From contig CASDSU010000028.1 in the NCBI GenBank assembly GCA_949283575.1, positions 316,849 through 380,848 on the forward strand: a DNA stretch of 64,000 nucleotides, read 5' to 3'. Under the pieces are notes generated by a model. That model made no database searches. It saw only the letters and a program-made list of their open reading frames with translations, and was not told where the DNA came from. The translations under genes were made by a program, and so were the position numbers. This document shows positions 18,083-26,349 of the stretch, piece after piece; position 1 is the stretch's first letter, and every line of letters begins with the position of its first letter. Source of the stretch: an uncultured Eubacteriales bacterium. Its GTDB lineage: Bacteria; Bacillota; Clostridia; TANB77; UBA1234.

Positions 18083-18436
18083 ATGGATTTAGAATATGTA
18101 AAAAGAGGCGATTACTACTTACCTAATCTTGAATTGCAAAACAAAAATAAGAGAGTAAATTTAGGAAAATATGCAAGGCTAAGAGAAAACTTTTTAAGAA
18201 ATTCAAAGCCTGGATTTTTTAATCACTTGGTAATGAAAGAAGAATTAATTGATCACTTAATCGAAATAAATAATCAAGCTTGTAGCTATTTAGAAACACT
18301 TATAAAACAACTTGCTGAAGAAGAAAATGTTACAGAAAATCTAAAAGCTACTAATCAACTTGAATGGATACAGAAGATGAATAATATTAAAAATCGAGCT
18401 GAAGAAATCGTGCTTAATGAACTAATTTATAATTAA
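18083..18436 (+). CDS. tnpV: TnpV-like transposon-encoded protein
   Basis: This 117-residue protein resembles TnpV of clostridial mobile elements: DYYLPNLEL, LGKYARLRENFL, LIDHLIEINNQACSYLE and the ending WIQKMNNIKNRAEEIVLNEL. Its function is not established. The start at 18083 follows AAGGAGG. It begins one base after the RepA-like stop, so the two are coupled. Confidence 0.75.
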   Translation: MDLEYVKRGDYYLPNLELQNKNKRVNLGKYARLRENFLRNSKPGFFNHLVMKEELIDHLIEINNQACSYLETLIKQLAEEENVTENLKATNQLEWIQKMNNIKNRAEEIVLNELIYN

Positions 18437-18464
18437 AATTTCAAAAGAAATGAGGTATAAACTA

Positions 18465-18788
18465 ATGAATGAATTTGAATTGTTTAATATAGAAAATATA
18501 GATTTTAGTGAGATGATTGATAAGGCAAAAGTCACCTTACGAAACAAGAATCTTGAATATAAAAACTTACAAAATGAAGTAGCAAAAATAATGGATAGCC
18601 ATCCAAATTTACAATTAATTTGTGAAGATGATGAGGATATAACTTTAAATAAAAATGATAGCAAGATGCTTCAAAAACTTTTCAATTTAAACCTCGAAAT
18701 TAAAAATTTTGAAGAGCAAGCAATCTTCTTTTTAGGAGGTCGAGAAGCCTACTTTTATTTTAAAAACATTGGAATTTTGAAAGAGTAA
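18465..18788 (+). CDS. Hypothetical element protein
   Basis: This 107-residue, acidic, mainly helical protein (FNIENIDFSEMIDKAK; NLQNEVAKIMDSHPNLQLI) has no family I can name. A GAGG site lies 10 bases before the ATG. It lies 28 bases after tnpV and ends the plus-strand operon of the element before a terminator. Confidence 0.6.
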   Translation: MNEFELFNIENIDFSEMIDKAKVTLRNKNLEYKNLQNEVAKIMDSHPNLQLICEDDEDITLNKNDSKMLQKLFNLNLEIKNFEEQAIFFLGGREAYFYFKNIGILKE

Positions 18789-18830
18789 ATCACAAAAATT
18801 TTAGTAAAAATTTTGTGAACTTAGATAAAA

Positions 18831-18884
18831 AACGAGCTGAATTTTGGAAGGAAATTTTTAACCTCCAAAAATCAGCTCTTTTTA
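18831..18884 (+). terminator. Rho-independent terminator
   Basis: CGAGCTGA-TTTTGGA pairs with TCCAAAAATCAGCTC and is followed by TTTTT. It closes the rep-tnpV operon. Confidence 0.75.
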
Positions 18885-19003
18885 AATTTGCAATTTTTAT
18901 TACATAGCAAGCACTGAATTGGTAATACTTCCAATTCAGAAAATGGAGCAAAAGCCCCAATCCCCATTTAGAAAAAATTCTACTATAAGTTTCTCTCTTT
19001 AAT

Positions 19004-21532
19004 TTATATCACAACTAATTGCTTCATTTTATTTTTTACTTTTTCATATATTTCCAATTCTTCTTCGGGTGCAACTTCAAAAGTAACAAATAAAGCATAT
19101 TTGACTGCATCTTTATTTTTATCAGCATCTTCCCTACAATTTATTTTTATTTTTAGTTCATCATTTTCATCCCAGATTCCTGCTTTCTCACTTTCAAAAA
19201 TTTCATGTTGAAGCGTTCCTTTTTTTACTTTTTGCCATTCAGTATTTTGTCTTTCCATATAAAATTTTTCTAAATTTTCAACATCAAACCAAAGTTGTGT
19301 TTGCCTATATGCTTGTTTAGCTGAATTCGTTGGTGAAATGTATGCTAAAGTTACTGTTAATCTTTTTCTCATTGTTTTATTTGCAAAGTTAAAAGGTAGT
19401 GGCAAATTATAGACATGAGCATTATCTACATTTAAGCTTCCCATACCAATCAGCGTCACTCTATTTTTAGCACATTCTTTAACTTTTTCTATATCAGGAA
19501 TACCATTTCCAAGCCATCTAAACAATTTTTTATCTGTTTCTTCTACATAAGAACTTAAAAACTCTTTTACGTTATCCCAAGATGCTCCGTGCGTGAGCAT
19601 CGCTTTTATTAAAACTGCTATATACTCTTGTGGAAAATTAACATTATCTTGCATAAAAATTTCTTTTAAAATTTCGTAGCATTTTCCTGCTTCATGAGTA
19701 ATTTGTGCTGTTGCATCACTTGTTCCCCAAGTATAAGCTATTCCATCTAAATCTCCGTTTCTATTTGGTGCAGCCACCTTACATCCAGGCTCATAAAAAT
19801 TATTCAACCATTTAATCTGTCTTCTTGCTATATCTTCTATTAATAATTTTCTACCACCGTAATAAAACAAATCTGGTTTTATCATTCTATTATATCCCAA
19901 TCCAAAGCTAGATATAGGACTAGGTAATCCTCTATTAATTCCAAAAATTTGTCTTTCACTTTCAAACGTGTTACAAAAATCATCATATAATGCTCCAACT
20001 GTAATATTATTAATTGATTCTGCTGGAGAAAGAATTTTATAATTCGACTTATTTTTTTGTATTAAATCAAATACAATTCGACTACGTTCACTAATGTTTT
20101 TCCCTTTAAAGATTGTAAATTTTTCCTCAATAGTACTTAGACTTTTTTGGTTTCCAGCGCTTATTATGAATAATATATCATATTTATAACTAAGCCAATC
20201 TAGTAGCCTAGCAAGAGGACTGATTGATGTCCCTAGTTGTCTTGAAGTATCACCAAGTGATAAATTAATAATCCTAACACTTGGAGCTATCGGTTCTTCA
20301 TTATTTTCACCTTCAATCATTCTTTTAACACTTCTTAATATTAAATCTACTAATAATCTATCAGTTGGTACTACTTCATCAACATAGTTATCTCCAGATT
20401 TATTTGGTTTTAAAATAGGTCTTATATATAGTTTTTCTTCTAACGCACTATCATTCCTATTTAAATCTCCATATATAATCAACGATGCCATAGAAGTTCC
20501 ATGAATTCTATCTTTTACTTGATAAAACTTCTCATATTCATCAGGATCATCAATTATCAACCTATCTTTTAATTGTTGATGGTTTTGCATCGGGAATCCA
20601 TCAAATAAGGCAATTATTGGTTCTTCATTTATATTAGTTTTATTAACTTCAAATTTCCTATCACTTCTAATATCCGAAAGTGTATTCTCAAAGTTTGCTT
20701 GACATGCAGGTCGGAAGAACATAATATTATCTACGTTAGCTAACTTAACTTCTTTATAATTTAAAACTAATTGTTCAATCTTTTCTCTAGGTAATTTAAC
20801 TAATATAGCATTATATAAAATTTCTTCAATACATATACTCGATACAATTTCGCCTTCCATATCAGTTATAATATCTCTAAGTTCTTGTTGTATTTCATCT
20901 CTTTTCGATTTATCTTTTCTGTAGAACAATTCAATTTCAAAAGGAACAAATTGATTTCCATCAATTTGCAAAGATTCTTTCCAATATTCTAAAACTTTTG
21001 TATCGTAAATTCGATCACTAGCATCCCATATTCTCACATTTTTTAATAAAGCAAACACTTCTTTTAATGGTCCTAGGCCTCTTTCAAATTTATACTGTTT
21101 ATCTTCTGAGTACTTTTTCCATGCAGATATAACTTGTTGTATGGCTTTTTGATTACTCATGATGCAATATACTCTTCCATTTAATTCCCTTTTTGAATCA
21201 TCATTGCTATAAAAATCTTCATCTGGTTCTATATCGTTAACTTCCCAATCTAAAATCCACTCTAATCCATCAATTTTACTAACTGCCTTATAAAAGTTTC
21301 CAACATTCCCAATCACTTCAAAAACTAAAGCATATTCAGGATTAATTCCAGTCATCGTTTCTTGTAATACTAACCTTTTCTTTTCAAAAGTTTCTTGAAG
21401 CTTTTGAAAAGAAGGTTGCAATCTATTAAATTGTCTTGTTAAAGTTGGCTTATGTATCTCTGGATGAAAGCCTCGACTTTTATCTCTATAAACTTTTTCT
21501 GGTTCTGGAAATAATAATAATGGTCTATTCAT
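19004..21532 (-). CDS. Subtilase-family (S8) serine protease paired with AAA+ ATPase
   Basis: This 842-residue cytoplasmic protease has no signal peptide. Numbered from the ATG at 21532, the catalytic triad is Asp at about 311 (IALFDGFP), His at about 344 (RIHGTSMASL) and Ser at about 605 (YTWGTSDATAQITHE), with the oxyanion Asn in IISAGN (about 461). About 300 residues before the catalytic domain and 200 after it have no family I recognise. The ATG overlaps the stop of the ATPase gene, so the two are translationally coupled. Co-occurring S8 peptidase and AAA genes are known in defence contexts; I recall names such as IteS/IteA but cannot check them. Confidence 0.85.
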   Translation of the reverse strand: MNRPLLLFPEPEKVYRDKSRGFHPEIHKPTLTRQFNRLQPSFQKLQETFEKKRLVLQETMTGINPEYALVFEVIGNVGNFYKAVSKIDGLEWILDWEVNDIEPDEDFYSNDDSKRELNGRVYCIMSNQKAIQQVISAWKKYSEDKQYKFERGLGPLKEVFALLKNVRIWDASDRIYDTKVLEYWKESLQIDGNQFVPFEIELFYRKDKSKRDEIQQELRDIITDMEGEIVSSICIEEILYNAILVKLPREKIEQLVLNYKEVKLANVDNIMFFRPACQANFENTLSDIRSDRKFEVNKTNINEEPIIALFDGFPMQNHQQLKDRLIIDDPDEYEKFYQVKDRIHGTSMASLIIYGDLNRNDSALEEKLYIRPILKPNKSGDNYVDEVVPTDRLLVDLILRSVKRMIEGENNEEPIAPSVRIINLSLGDTSRQLGTSISPLARLLDWLSYKYDILFIISAGNQKSLSTIEEKFTIFKGKNISERSRIVFDLIQKNKSNYKILSPAESINNITVGALYDDFCNTFESERQIFGINRGLPSPISSFGLGYNRMIKPDLFYYGGRKLLIEDIARRQIKWLNNFYEPGCKVAAPNRNGDLDGIAYTWGTSDATAQITHEAGKCYEILKEIFMQDNVNFPQEYIAVLIKAMLTHGASWDNVKEFLSSYVEETDKKLFRWLGNGIPDIEKVKECAKNRVTLIGMGSLNVDNAHVYNLPLPFNFANKTMRKRLTVTLAYISPTNSAKQAYRQTQLWFDVENLEKFYMERQNTEWQKVKKGTLQHEIFESEKAGIWDENDELKIKINCREDADKNKDAVKYALFVTFEVAPEEELEIYEKVKNKMKQLVVI

Positions 21533-22541
21533 CAAAATTATCAACTTCTTTCTCTATTACTTCTGCTTTTACTTGCGCATCCCATAGGTTTAATTCTTCT
21601 TCCGTTATTCTTTTCGCACTTTTAATTGGCAAATTTAAAATATACCTTCTATATATAGATAATGCTAACTCTTCATTTTCAGCGAAACTAAATCCTTTCA
21701 TTCTTTCTGCTAATACACTTTTTGATACTCCAAATGAAAATTTCTTTTTCTTTTCAAATAAAGCATACCATTTCTCTAAGTCTTTTTTCTCCGGCTTCGG
21801 TAAATTTAATTTAATTTGAAATCTTCTCCAAGCTGCTCTATCTAATAAACTTTCATGATTGGTTGCACCAATTACAACTACATAACTAGGTAAAGAATCA
21901 ATATGTAATAATAATGAACTAACCACTCTTTTTATTTCACCAGTTTCATGTTTATCTCCACGTTCTTTTCCTAAAGTTTCAAACTCATCAAAAAATAAAA
22001 CGCATTGTCTAGCACTTGCATATTCAATAAGTCTTGAAAGTCTATTAGCCGTTTCCCCCAAATAAGAACCAATTATACTTTCATACTTAACAGTTAAAAG
22101 TGGTACAGACAATTCTTGTGCTATAGCTTCTGCTAATGACGTTTTTCCATTACCCGGAGGTCCAACTAATAATATTTTATTTCTAGGTTCAACCCCATAA
22201 GACCTAAGTATATCTGAACGCAATTGCTCTTCAATTATCTGATTGCAACTTTCTCTCACATTTTTGGGTAAAAGTAAATCATCTAATCTTTTTTCTGGCA
22301 TTTTTTCAATTGCTAAATTTTGTTCAACTATATTACTTTTTGTACAAGAATAATGTATATTTGTATTTCTAATATCATTATATTTGTGATTTCTTAATGT
22401 TTCTTCAATTTTATTAGCAAACACATTATGTTGTTTAGCTCTTTCTTCTGCGCAAATAGCCTCTACTGATTTTATAAAATTGTTTTTATCATTATTCAAG
22501 CCATATTTTATTATATTAAAAATTAAATCTGATCTTGCCAT
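21525..22541 (-). CDS. AAA+ ATPase partner of the subtilase
   Basis: This 338-residue AAA protein has Walker A VGPPGNGKTS (127-136), Walker B VLFFDEFE (181-188), a sensor-1 GATNHESLLDRAAWRRF and arginine fingers near 239-240. The first 80 residues form a helical N-terminal region. It resembles the single-ring AAA proteins that unfold or remodel substrates. The gene is first in the pair with the protease (8-base overlap), following AGGGGATG upstream of ATG. A natural reading is ATP-driven feeding or activation of the protease. That is inference. Confidence 0.85.
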   Translation of the reverse strand: MARSDLIFNIIKYGLNNDKNNFIKSVEAICAEERAKQHNVFANKIEETLRNHKYNDIRNTNIHYSCTKSNIVEQNLAIEKMPEKRLDDLLLPKNVRESCNQIIEEQLRSDILRSYGVEPRNKILLVGPPGNGKTSLAEAIAQELSVPLLTVKYESIIGSYLGETANRLSRLIEYASARQCVLFFDEFETLGKERGDKHETGEIKRVVSSLLLHIDSLPSYVVVIGATNHESLLDRAAWRRFQIKLNLPKPEKKDLEKWYALFEKKKKFSFGVSKSVLAERMKGFSFAENEELALSIYRRYILNLPIKSAKRITEEELNLWDAQVKAEVIEKEVDNFDE

Positions 22542-22601
22542 AAAAACATCCCCTTACGTATTTAAACTTTTTATTACATCTTGCATATTATTTTAAATTA
22601 C

Positions 22602-22815
22602 CTATTCTGTTTTTAATGCCTTAACTATATTCTCCGCTATTCTGTTTATAACAGGTACTACAACACTATTACCAGCTTGTTTGTATAATCTTGCATCACT
22701 CATATCTTTAGGTAATTCATATGTTTTTGGATACCCTTGTGCATAAAAACATTCAATAGGAGTTAATTTTCTAATTCCAAATTGTGTTTTTATTAATGGG
22801 ACATTATGTCCGGCC
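22602..22815 (-). pseudogene. DNA cytosine-C5 methyltransferase, C-terminal part (frameshifted)
   Basis: This frame encodes GHNVPLI then FGIRKLTPIECFYAQGYP and YKQAGNSVVVPVINRIAENI, which are motifs IX-X of C5 methyltransferases. It lacks a start and continues the upstream fragment after a single extra base near 22811-22815. Removing one C of GGCCGG on the minus strand restores MGEGGHNVPLI, the expected family sequence. Confidence 0.8.
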
Positions 22816-23571
22816 TTCTCCCATATTAGCTGTTAATGTAGGAACTAAATTACTTTGATTCTTTCTTACATATTTTCTTCTCCATTGGTAAACCGTATCA
22901 TCATCATCCATTTCAGAACTTAACATGTCATATATTTCTCCTTTGAATTTACCTGGAGTGTAATAATATTTTTCATCAACTTTATTTTCAAAATTAAAAA
23001 CATTCTTTATGGTATTCTTAAGTTCTATCGGTAATGGCATTTGAAAATTATCATAATCTTTCTTATCTCTAAAAGCTACAATATATATTCTTTCTCTATT
23101 TTGTGGAACATCTCCATATTCACAAGCGTTTAAAACTTGATATCTTATTTTGTCTTTATATCCAGCTTCTTCAAGTTTTTCAATAATTATTCTAAATGTT
23201 TTTCCTTTATCATGTCCAACAAGATTTTTTACATTTTCTAAAAATATAACTCTAGGTTTTCTAACTTTAAAAATTCTTTCCATCTCAAAGAATAAATCCC
23301 CAGTTTTATCGTCTTCAAAACCCTTTCTATAACCAGCTACTGAAAAAGATGTACAAGGAAAACCACCTACCATAATATCAAATTCCGGTATTTCTTCTAA
23401 TTTAACATCATGTATATCCCTACAATCAACTTTATGATTAAAATTCTTTTCATAAGTTTCTACTGCATATTTATCAAACTCATTTGCATACGCAACTTCA
23501 CAATTATTAGTTTGTATAAAGCCTAAATCTATTCCTCCAACACCTGCAAAAAGACTACAAATTTTGTACAT
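22804..23571 (-). CDS. DNA cytosine-C5 methyltransferase, N-terminal part (frameshifted)
   Basis: Methyltransferases of this class transfer a methyl group from SAM to C5 of cytosine in a target sequence. Motif I is SLFAGVGGIDLGF (6-18), motif IV GGFPCTSFSVAG carries the catalytic Cys at about 73, motif VI is ENVKNL (112), and motif VIII is QNRERIYIVAF. The start is the ATG at 23571 with AGGAGG 9 bases before it. The frame ends prematurely in GRT; the last 70 or so residues (motifs IX-X) lie in the next frame. The target sequence cannot be told. The next gene on the same strand, upstream, is the likely restriction partner. Confidence 0.85.
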   Translation of the reverse strand: MYKICSLFAGVGGIDLGFIQTNNCEVAYANEFDKYAVETYEKNFNHKVDCRDIHDVKLEEIPEFDIMVGGFPCTSFSVAGYRKGFEDDKTGDLFFEMERIFKVRKPRVIFLENVKNLVGHDKGKTFRIIIEKLEEAGYKDKIRYQVLNACEYGDVPQNRERIYIVAFRDKKDYDNFQMPLPIELKNTIKNVFNFENKVDEKYYYTPGKFKGEIYDMLSSEMDDDDTVYQWRRKYVRKNQSNLVPTLTANMGEGRT

Positions 23572-23641
23572 TTTATTATTCCTCCTTAACATTTTGCGGC
23601 ACGCCGCAGTTATTTTTTTCAAAGAATAGAATTTAAAAATT

Positions 23642-24802
23642 CTATTCTTTGTCTGTACTACTATCTTCGCTTAATAATTCTTCGTATGTTCCTATATTGG
23701 TAAAATCTATTTTATAGATTCTATCATCTATTTTTGTAAAGACTACTGAATCAACTCCAAATTTTTCTAGCATTTCATATGTTATTAAAGTTCCTTCTGG
23801 TAATTCAAAAACATCTCTCAAAAGCCATTTACCTAATTCATAATTAGGGTTACTCATTATTGCTTTACCATCAGCTTGACATACTTTAGCTGATAACATT
23901 TTACCATCTGGTAATGTTAGGGTAAATGATTCTTCTCTTGATGGGAAAAATCCGACACTTCTTTCTCTATCAAAAGCAGGATAAGGAATATATAGCTCAT
24001 TTGGATTTCGAACTCTTCCTCCTGCATTCCATTGATTTAATCCACTTTTTTCATGAACAATTTTTTCACCAGATGCAGTTGTAGAATATAACCTTAAACA
24101 TAATTGCTCATACTCTTTTCCTTTTTCATCAAGTATTTCTTTAACTTCTGATACAACACTTTCTTCACCGACTAACTTTTCAAGATATTCATATGGATCT
24201 TCCAGTATATTGACATCAAATGAATCTAATAAAGTCATTCCTTCAAAAGTCATATATAGTGTACTTTTACTAATATTAAAATGATATTCGTGCTTACCAT
24301 CATTAAAATAAATATTGGTACTTGAACCTTTATCTTTATTTAATTTTATATTTTCTATATCTATCATTTCAAAAGCATATTCATATATTTGCATTGCATT
24401 TGGTACTCTTTTTACTATGTGATATATCATTTCAGTAATTCCGTGAAGTTTCATAGTAATTCTTATACGCTCATTTCTATATTCAGCGATTTTTTGTATC
24501 ATTTCCTCTTTAAGTAAGCTCATATATGATGCTTTAAGTTTATTAAATTCTGCAACTTTTTGATTATCTGTATCTACCCAAGTTTTTAATCCAATTCCTG
24601 TTGTTACTTTTTGAGCATCTGCAGAGCAATCTTCTCTACTTAAATTTCTTGCTTCAAAATACTTGCAAAAAATATTTTCGTGACATCTGTAATAAAGAAA
24701 TGGTTTATCACTTTCTGAAAATAAATTTGACAAGCTACCAATTATCTTAAGCATTTTTTTGTAATTTTCTCTTTGGTTAGATGGTTGTTTATCATAAAAC
24801 AT
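23642..24802 (-). CDS. Probable type II restriction endonuclease (NgoFVII/B3-like C-terminus)
   Basis: This 386-residue protein is encoded next to the methyltransferase on the same strand. The C-terminal 140 residues contain GLNQWNAGGRVRNPNELY, PAFDRERSVGFFPSREESF, ADGKAIMSNPN and KWLLRDVFELPEGTLITYE. I associate these with the B3-like DNA-recognition domain of NgoFVII-type restriction enzymes (recalled, not searched). The N-terminal part has a Cys/His cluster (YYRCHENIFCKYFEARN) and long helices; I cannot place a catalytic motif with confidence. It would cut the sequence that the C5 methyltransferase protects. Confidence 0.6.
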   Translation of the reverse strand: MFYDKQPSNQRENYKKMLKIIGSLSNLFSESDKPFLYYRCHENIFCKYFEARNLSREDCSADAQKVTTGIGLKTWVDTDNQKVAEFNKLKASYMSLLKEEMIQKIAEYRNERIRITMKLHGITEMIYHIVKRVPNAMQIYEYAFEMIDIENIKLNKDKGSSTNIYFNDGKHEYHFNISKSTLYMTFEGMTLLDSFDVNILEDPYEYLEKLVGEESVVSEVKEILDEKGKEYEQLCLRLYSTTASGEKIVHEKSGLNQWNAGGRVRNPNELYIPYPAFDRERSVGFFPSREESFTLTLPDGKMLSAKVCQADGKAIMSNPNYELGKWLLRDVFELPEGTLITYEMLEKFGVDSVVFTKIDDRIYKIDFTNIGTYEELLSEDSSTDKE

Positions 24803-24880
24803 AATTTCTCACCTTCAAAATAAATTTAAAAATTTTTTCATTTATGCCTTTAATATTTTATCATAAGTATAGTTCTCTTA

Positions 24881-25714
24881 CTATGTATTTTTACTCCTAA
24901 ACTTATAAACGTTCGCCTTGTTCTTACAAGCTGGTATATCGTACTCAGCTTTTGGATTTACTGCCAAAAATGGCTTATCGCAATATCTACAAATCTTTAA
25001 TTTTCTTACTTCTGCCATAACTTCTGAAACGAATACAGCATCCATTGCATTTTTTAATGTTTCATATTTTAGAACTAACTCTTTTCCATTTTTACTTTCA
25101 AATAATGTTGCAAAATCGTTAGTATTTAATTCACTATCTTCTTCATTTTGAATTTGCATTAAATCTTCATATAGCTGCTTTGCATACTTTGTTATCATTT
25201 CCAACGGTTCTCCATAATCGTGTGAAAATGCAAAATTCATATTAATTAGCATCTTTGAATTTTCTGTAATTCTATTTGCTTTTATATTTTCTTTTGCCGT
25301 TACAATCTTATCTACAATATCTTGATTTAGTAAGTTTGGCATAAATATACGAATGTACGATATTACATCTGCTTTTATTAAATATTCATCTATCATTTTA
25401 TCTTCTTTCAAAACTATTTCATTATCTATAAAGTATAATTCGTTAACAGGAAAGTAATTTATAAAACCAAACAATCCATATTTACTTACAAAATCCATTA
25501 CTTGTCCTTCTACATCTATTTCATTGAAATAAACACTTTTTCCAACGTCTAATAACTCTATAAGTACATCTGTTACTTTTTCATTTATATTACTTTCTTG
25601 AATTTGAGCATTATCTGCTGGAAAAATATATTTTCTTTCTTCAATTTCTTTTATTACATACTCACTATACTTATATAGCTGTGAATCTTCCCCCATTGAA
25701 TAATTAAAATTCAT
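24881..25714 (-). CDS. Hypothetical protein with C-terminal zinc-ribbon-like motif
   Basis: This 277-residue protein has a helical body and ends with CRYCDKPFLAVNPKAEYDIP followed by a third Cys and a Lys/Arg-rich tail. The layout resembles CGNR-type zinc-binding ends seen in some DNA- or RNA-binding proteins. I cannot name the family. The start at 25714 is chosen because GGGGG lies 6 bases upstream. It is the first minus-strand gene of the defence cargo and may be its regulator, since a 14-base inverted repeat lies 47 bases before its start. Confidence 0.55.
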   Translation of the reverse strand: MNFNYSMGEDSQLYKYSEYVIKEIEERKYIFPADNAQIQESNINEKVTDVLIELLDVGKSVYFNEIDVEGQVMDFVSKYGLFGFINYFPVNELYFIDNEIVLKEDKMIDEYLIKADVISYIRIFMPNLLNQDIVDKIVTAKENIKANRITENSKMLINMNFAFSHDYGEPLEMITKYAKQLYEDLMQIQNEEDSELNTNDFATLFESKNGKELVLKYETLKNAMDAVFVSEVMAEVRKLKICRYCDKPFLAVNPKAEYDIPACKNKANVYKFRSKNT

Positions 25715-26137
25715 AAACATCCCCCAAAATTTAAAAAAACTCAAAAGTAATCATTGACATTTATAATTGATTACTATAAAATCTAGGTAATCAATTATAA
25801 ATAAAATAAATTACTAATTGATTAAAAAAGACCTCTTTTGTAACCTTTTTATCAATAATTAGATTACACTATGTCGTATAAAATTTCAATACTTAAAAAA
25901 ATATTTTTTCCTCTATCTATTGCTATCACTGATGTTTTTTGATTTATTTTTTTATTCAAAAAATTTTTCAGAAAAAATGTGTGTTTTGCATTTCTGAATG
26001 GATATTAATAATAGAGGACAAAAAAATAAAACTGGTTACAAAAATTTTATAAAAGGAGGTCTAAATTTTTCACATATTGTAAATCCAAATTTTAATTAAT
26101 GTCCTCGAAGAATTATTTAAAATTGGAGGAATGTACA
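25715..26137. other. Divergent intergenic region of the element
   Basis: It separates the minus-strand cargo from plus-strand xis-int. It contains a promoter-like TTGACA, a perfect inverted repeat and a third TAATTGATTA half site. I see no gene here. Confidence 0.6.
25754..25800. promoter_or_regulatory. Operator-like perfect inverted repeat with promoter
   Basis: TTATAATTGATTAC (25761-25774) is repeated in inverse at 25787-25800 after a 12-base spacer. TTGACA at 25754-25759 with TAAAAT 17 bases later overlaps it. A dimeric repressor site is likely. Confidence 0.6.
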
Positions 26138-26326
26138 ATGAACGAAGAAATCAAATTATACACAACAACAGACGTAAGAAAATTACTAAAGATTGGAAAT
26201 AAGAAATGTTTGGAGCTATTCCATAGTTCGGACTTTCCTAGTATCAAGATTGGCAAATCATTTTTTGTTAAAGCGGATTGCTTAAATGAATATTTAAGTC
26301 AAAAACGCATTTTCAAAAATAGCTAA
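26138..26326 (+). CDS. xis: Excisionase-like MerR-type DNA-binding protein
   Basis: This 62-residue protein is similar to the small excisionases and helix-turn-helix proteins of clostridial elements: YTTTDVRKLLKIGNKKCLEL and FPSIKIGKSFFVKADCL. It would bind near the attachment site and steer the integrase towards excision. The ATG at 26138 follows TTGGAGG; the upstream in-frame ATG at 26099 lacks a good site. It lies 23 bases before the integrase gene. Confidence 0.8.
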   Translation: MNEEIKLYTTTDVRKLLKIGNKKCLELFHSSDFPSIKIGKSFFVKADCLNEYLSQKRIFKNS

Positions 26327-26349
26327 TTTAGATAGCTAAGGAGGTTTTT

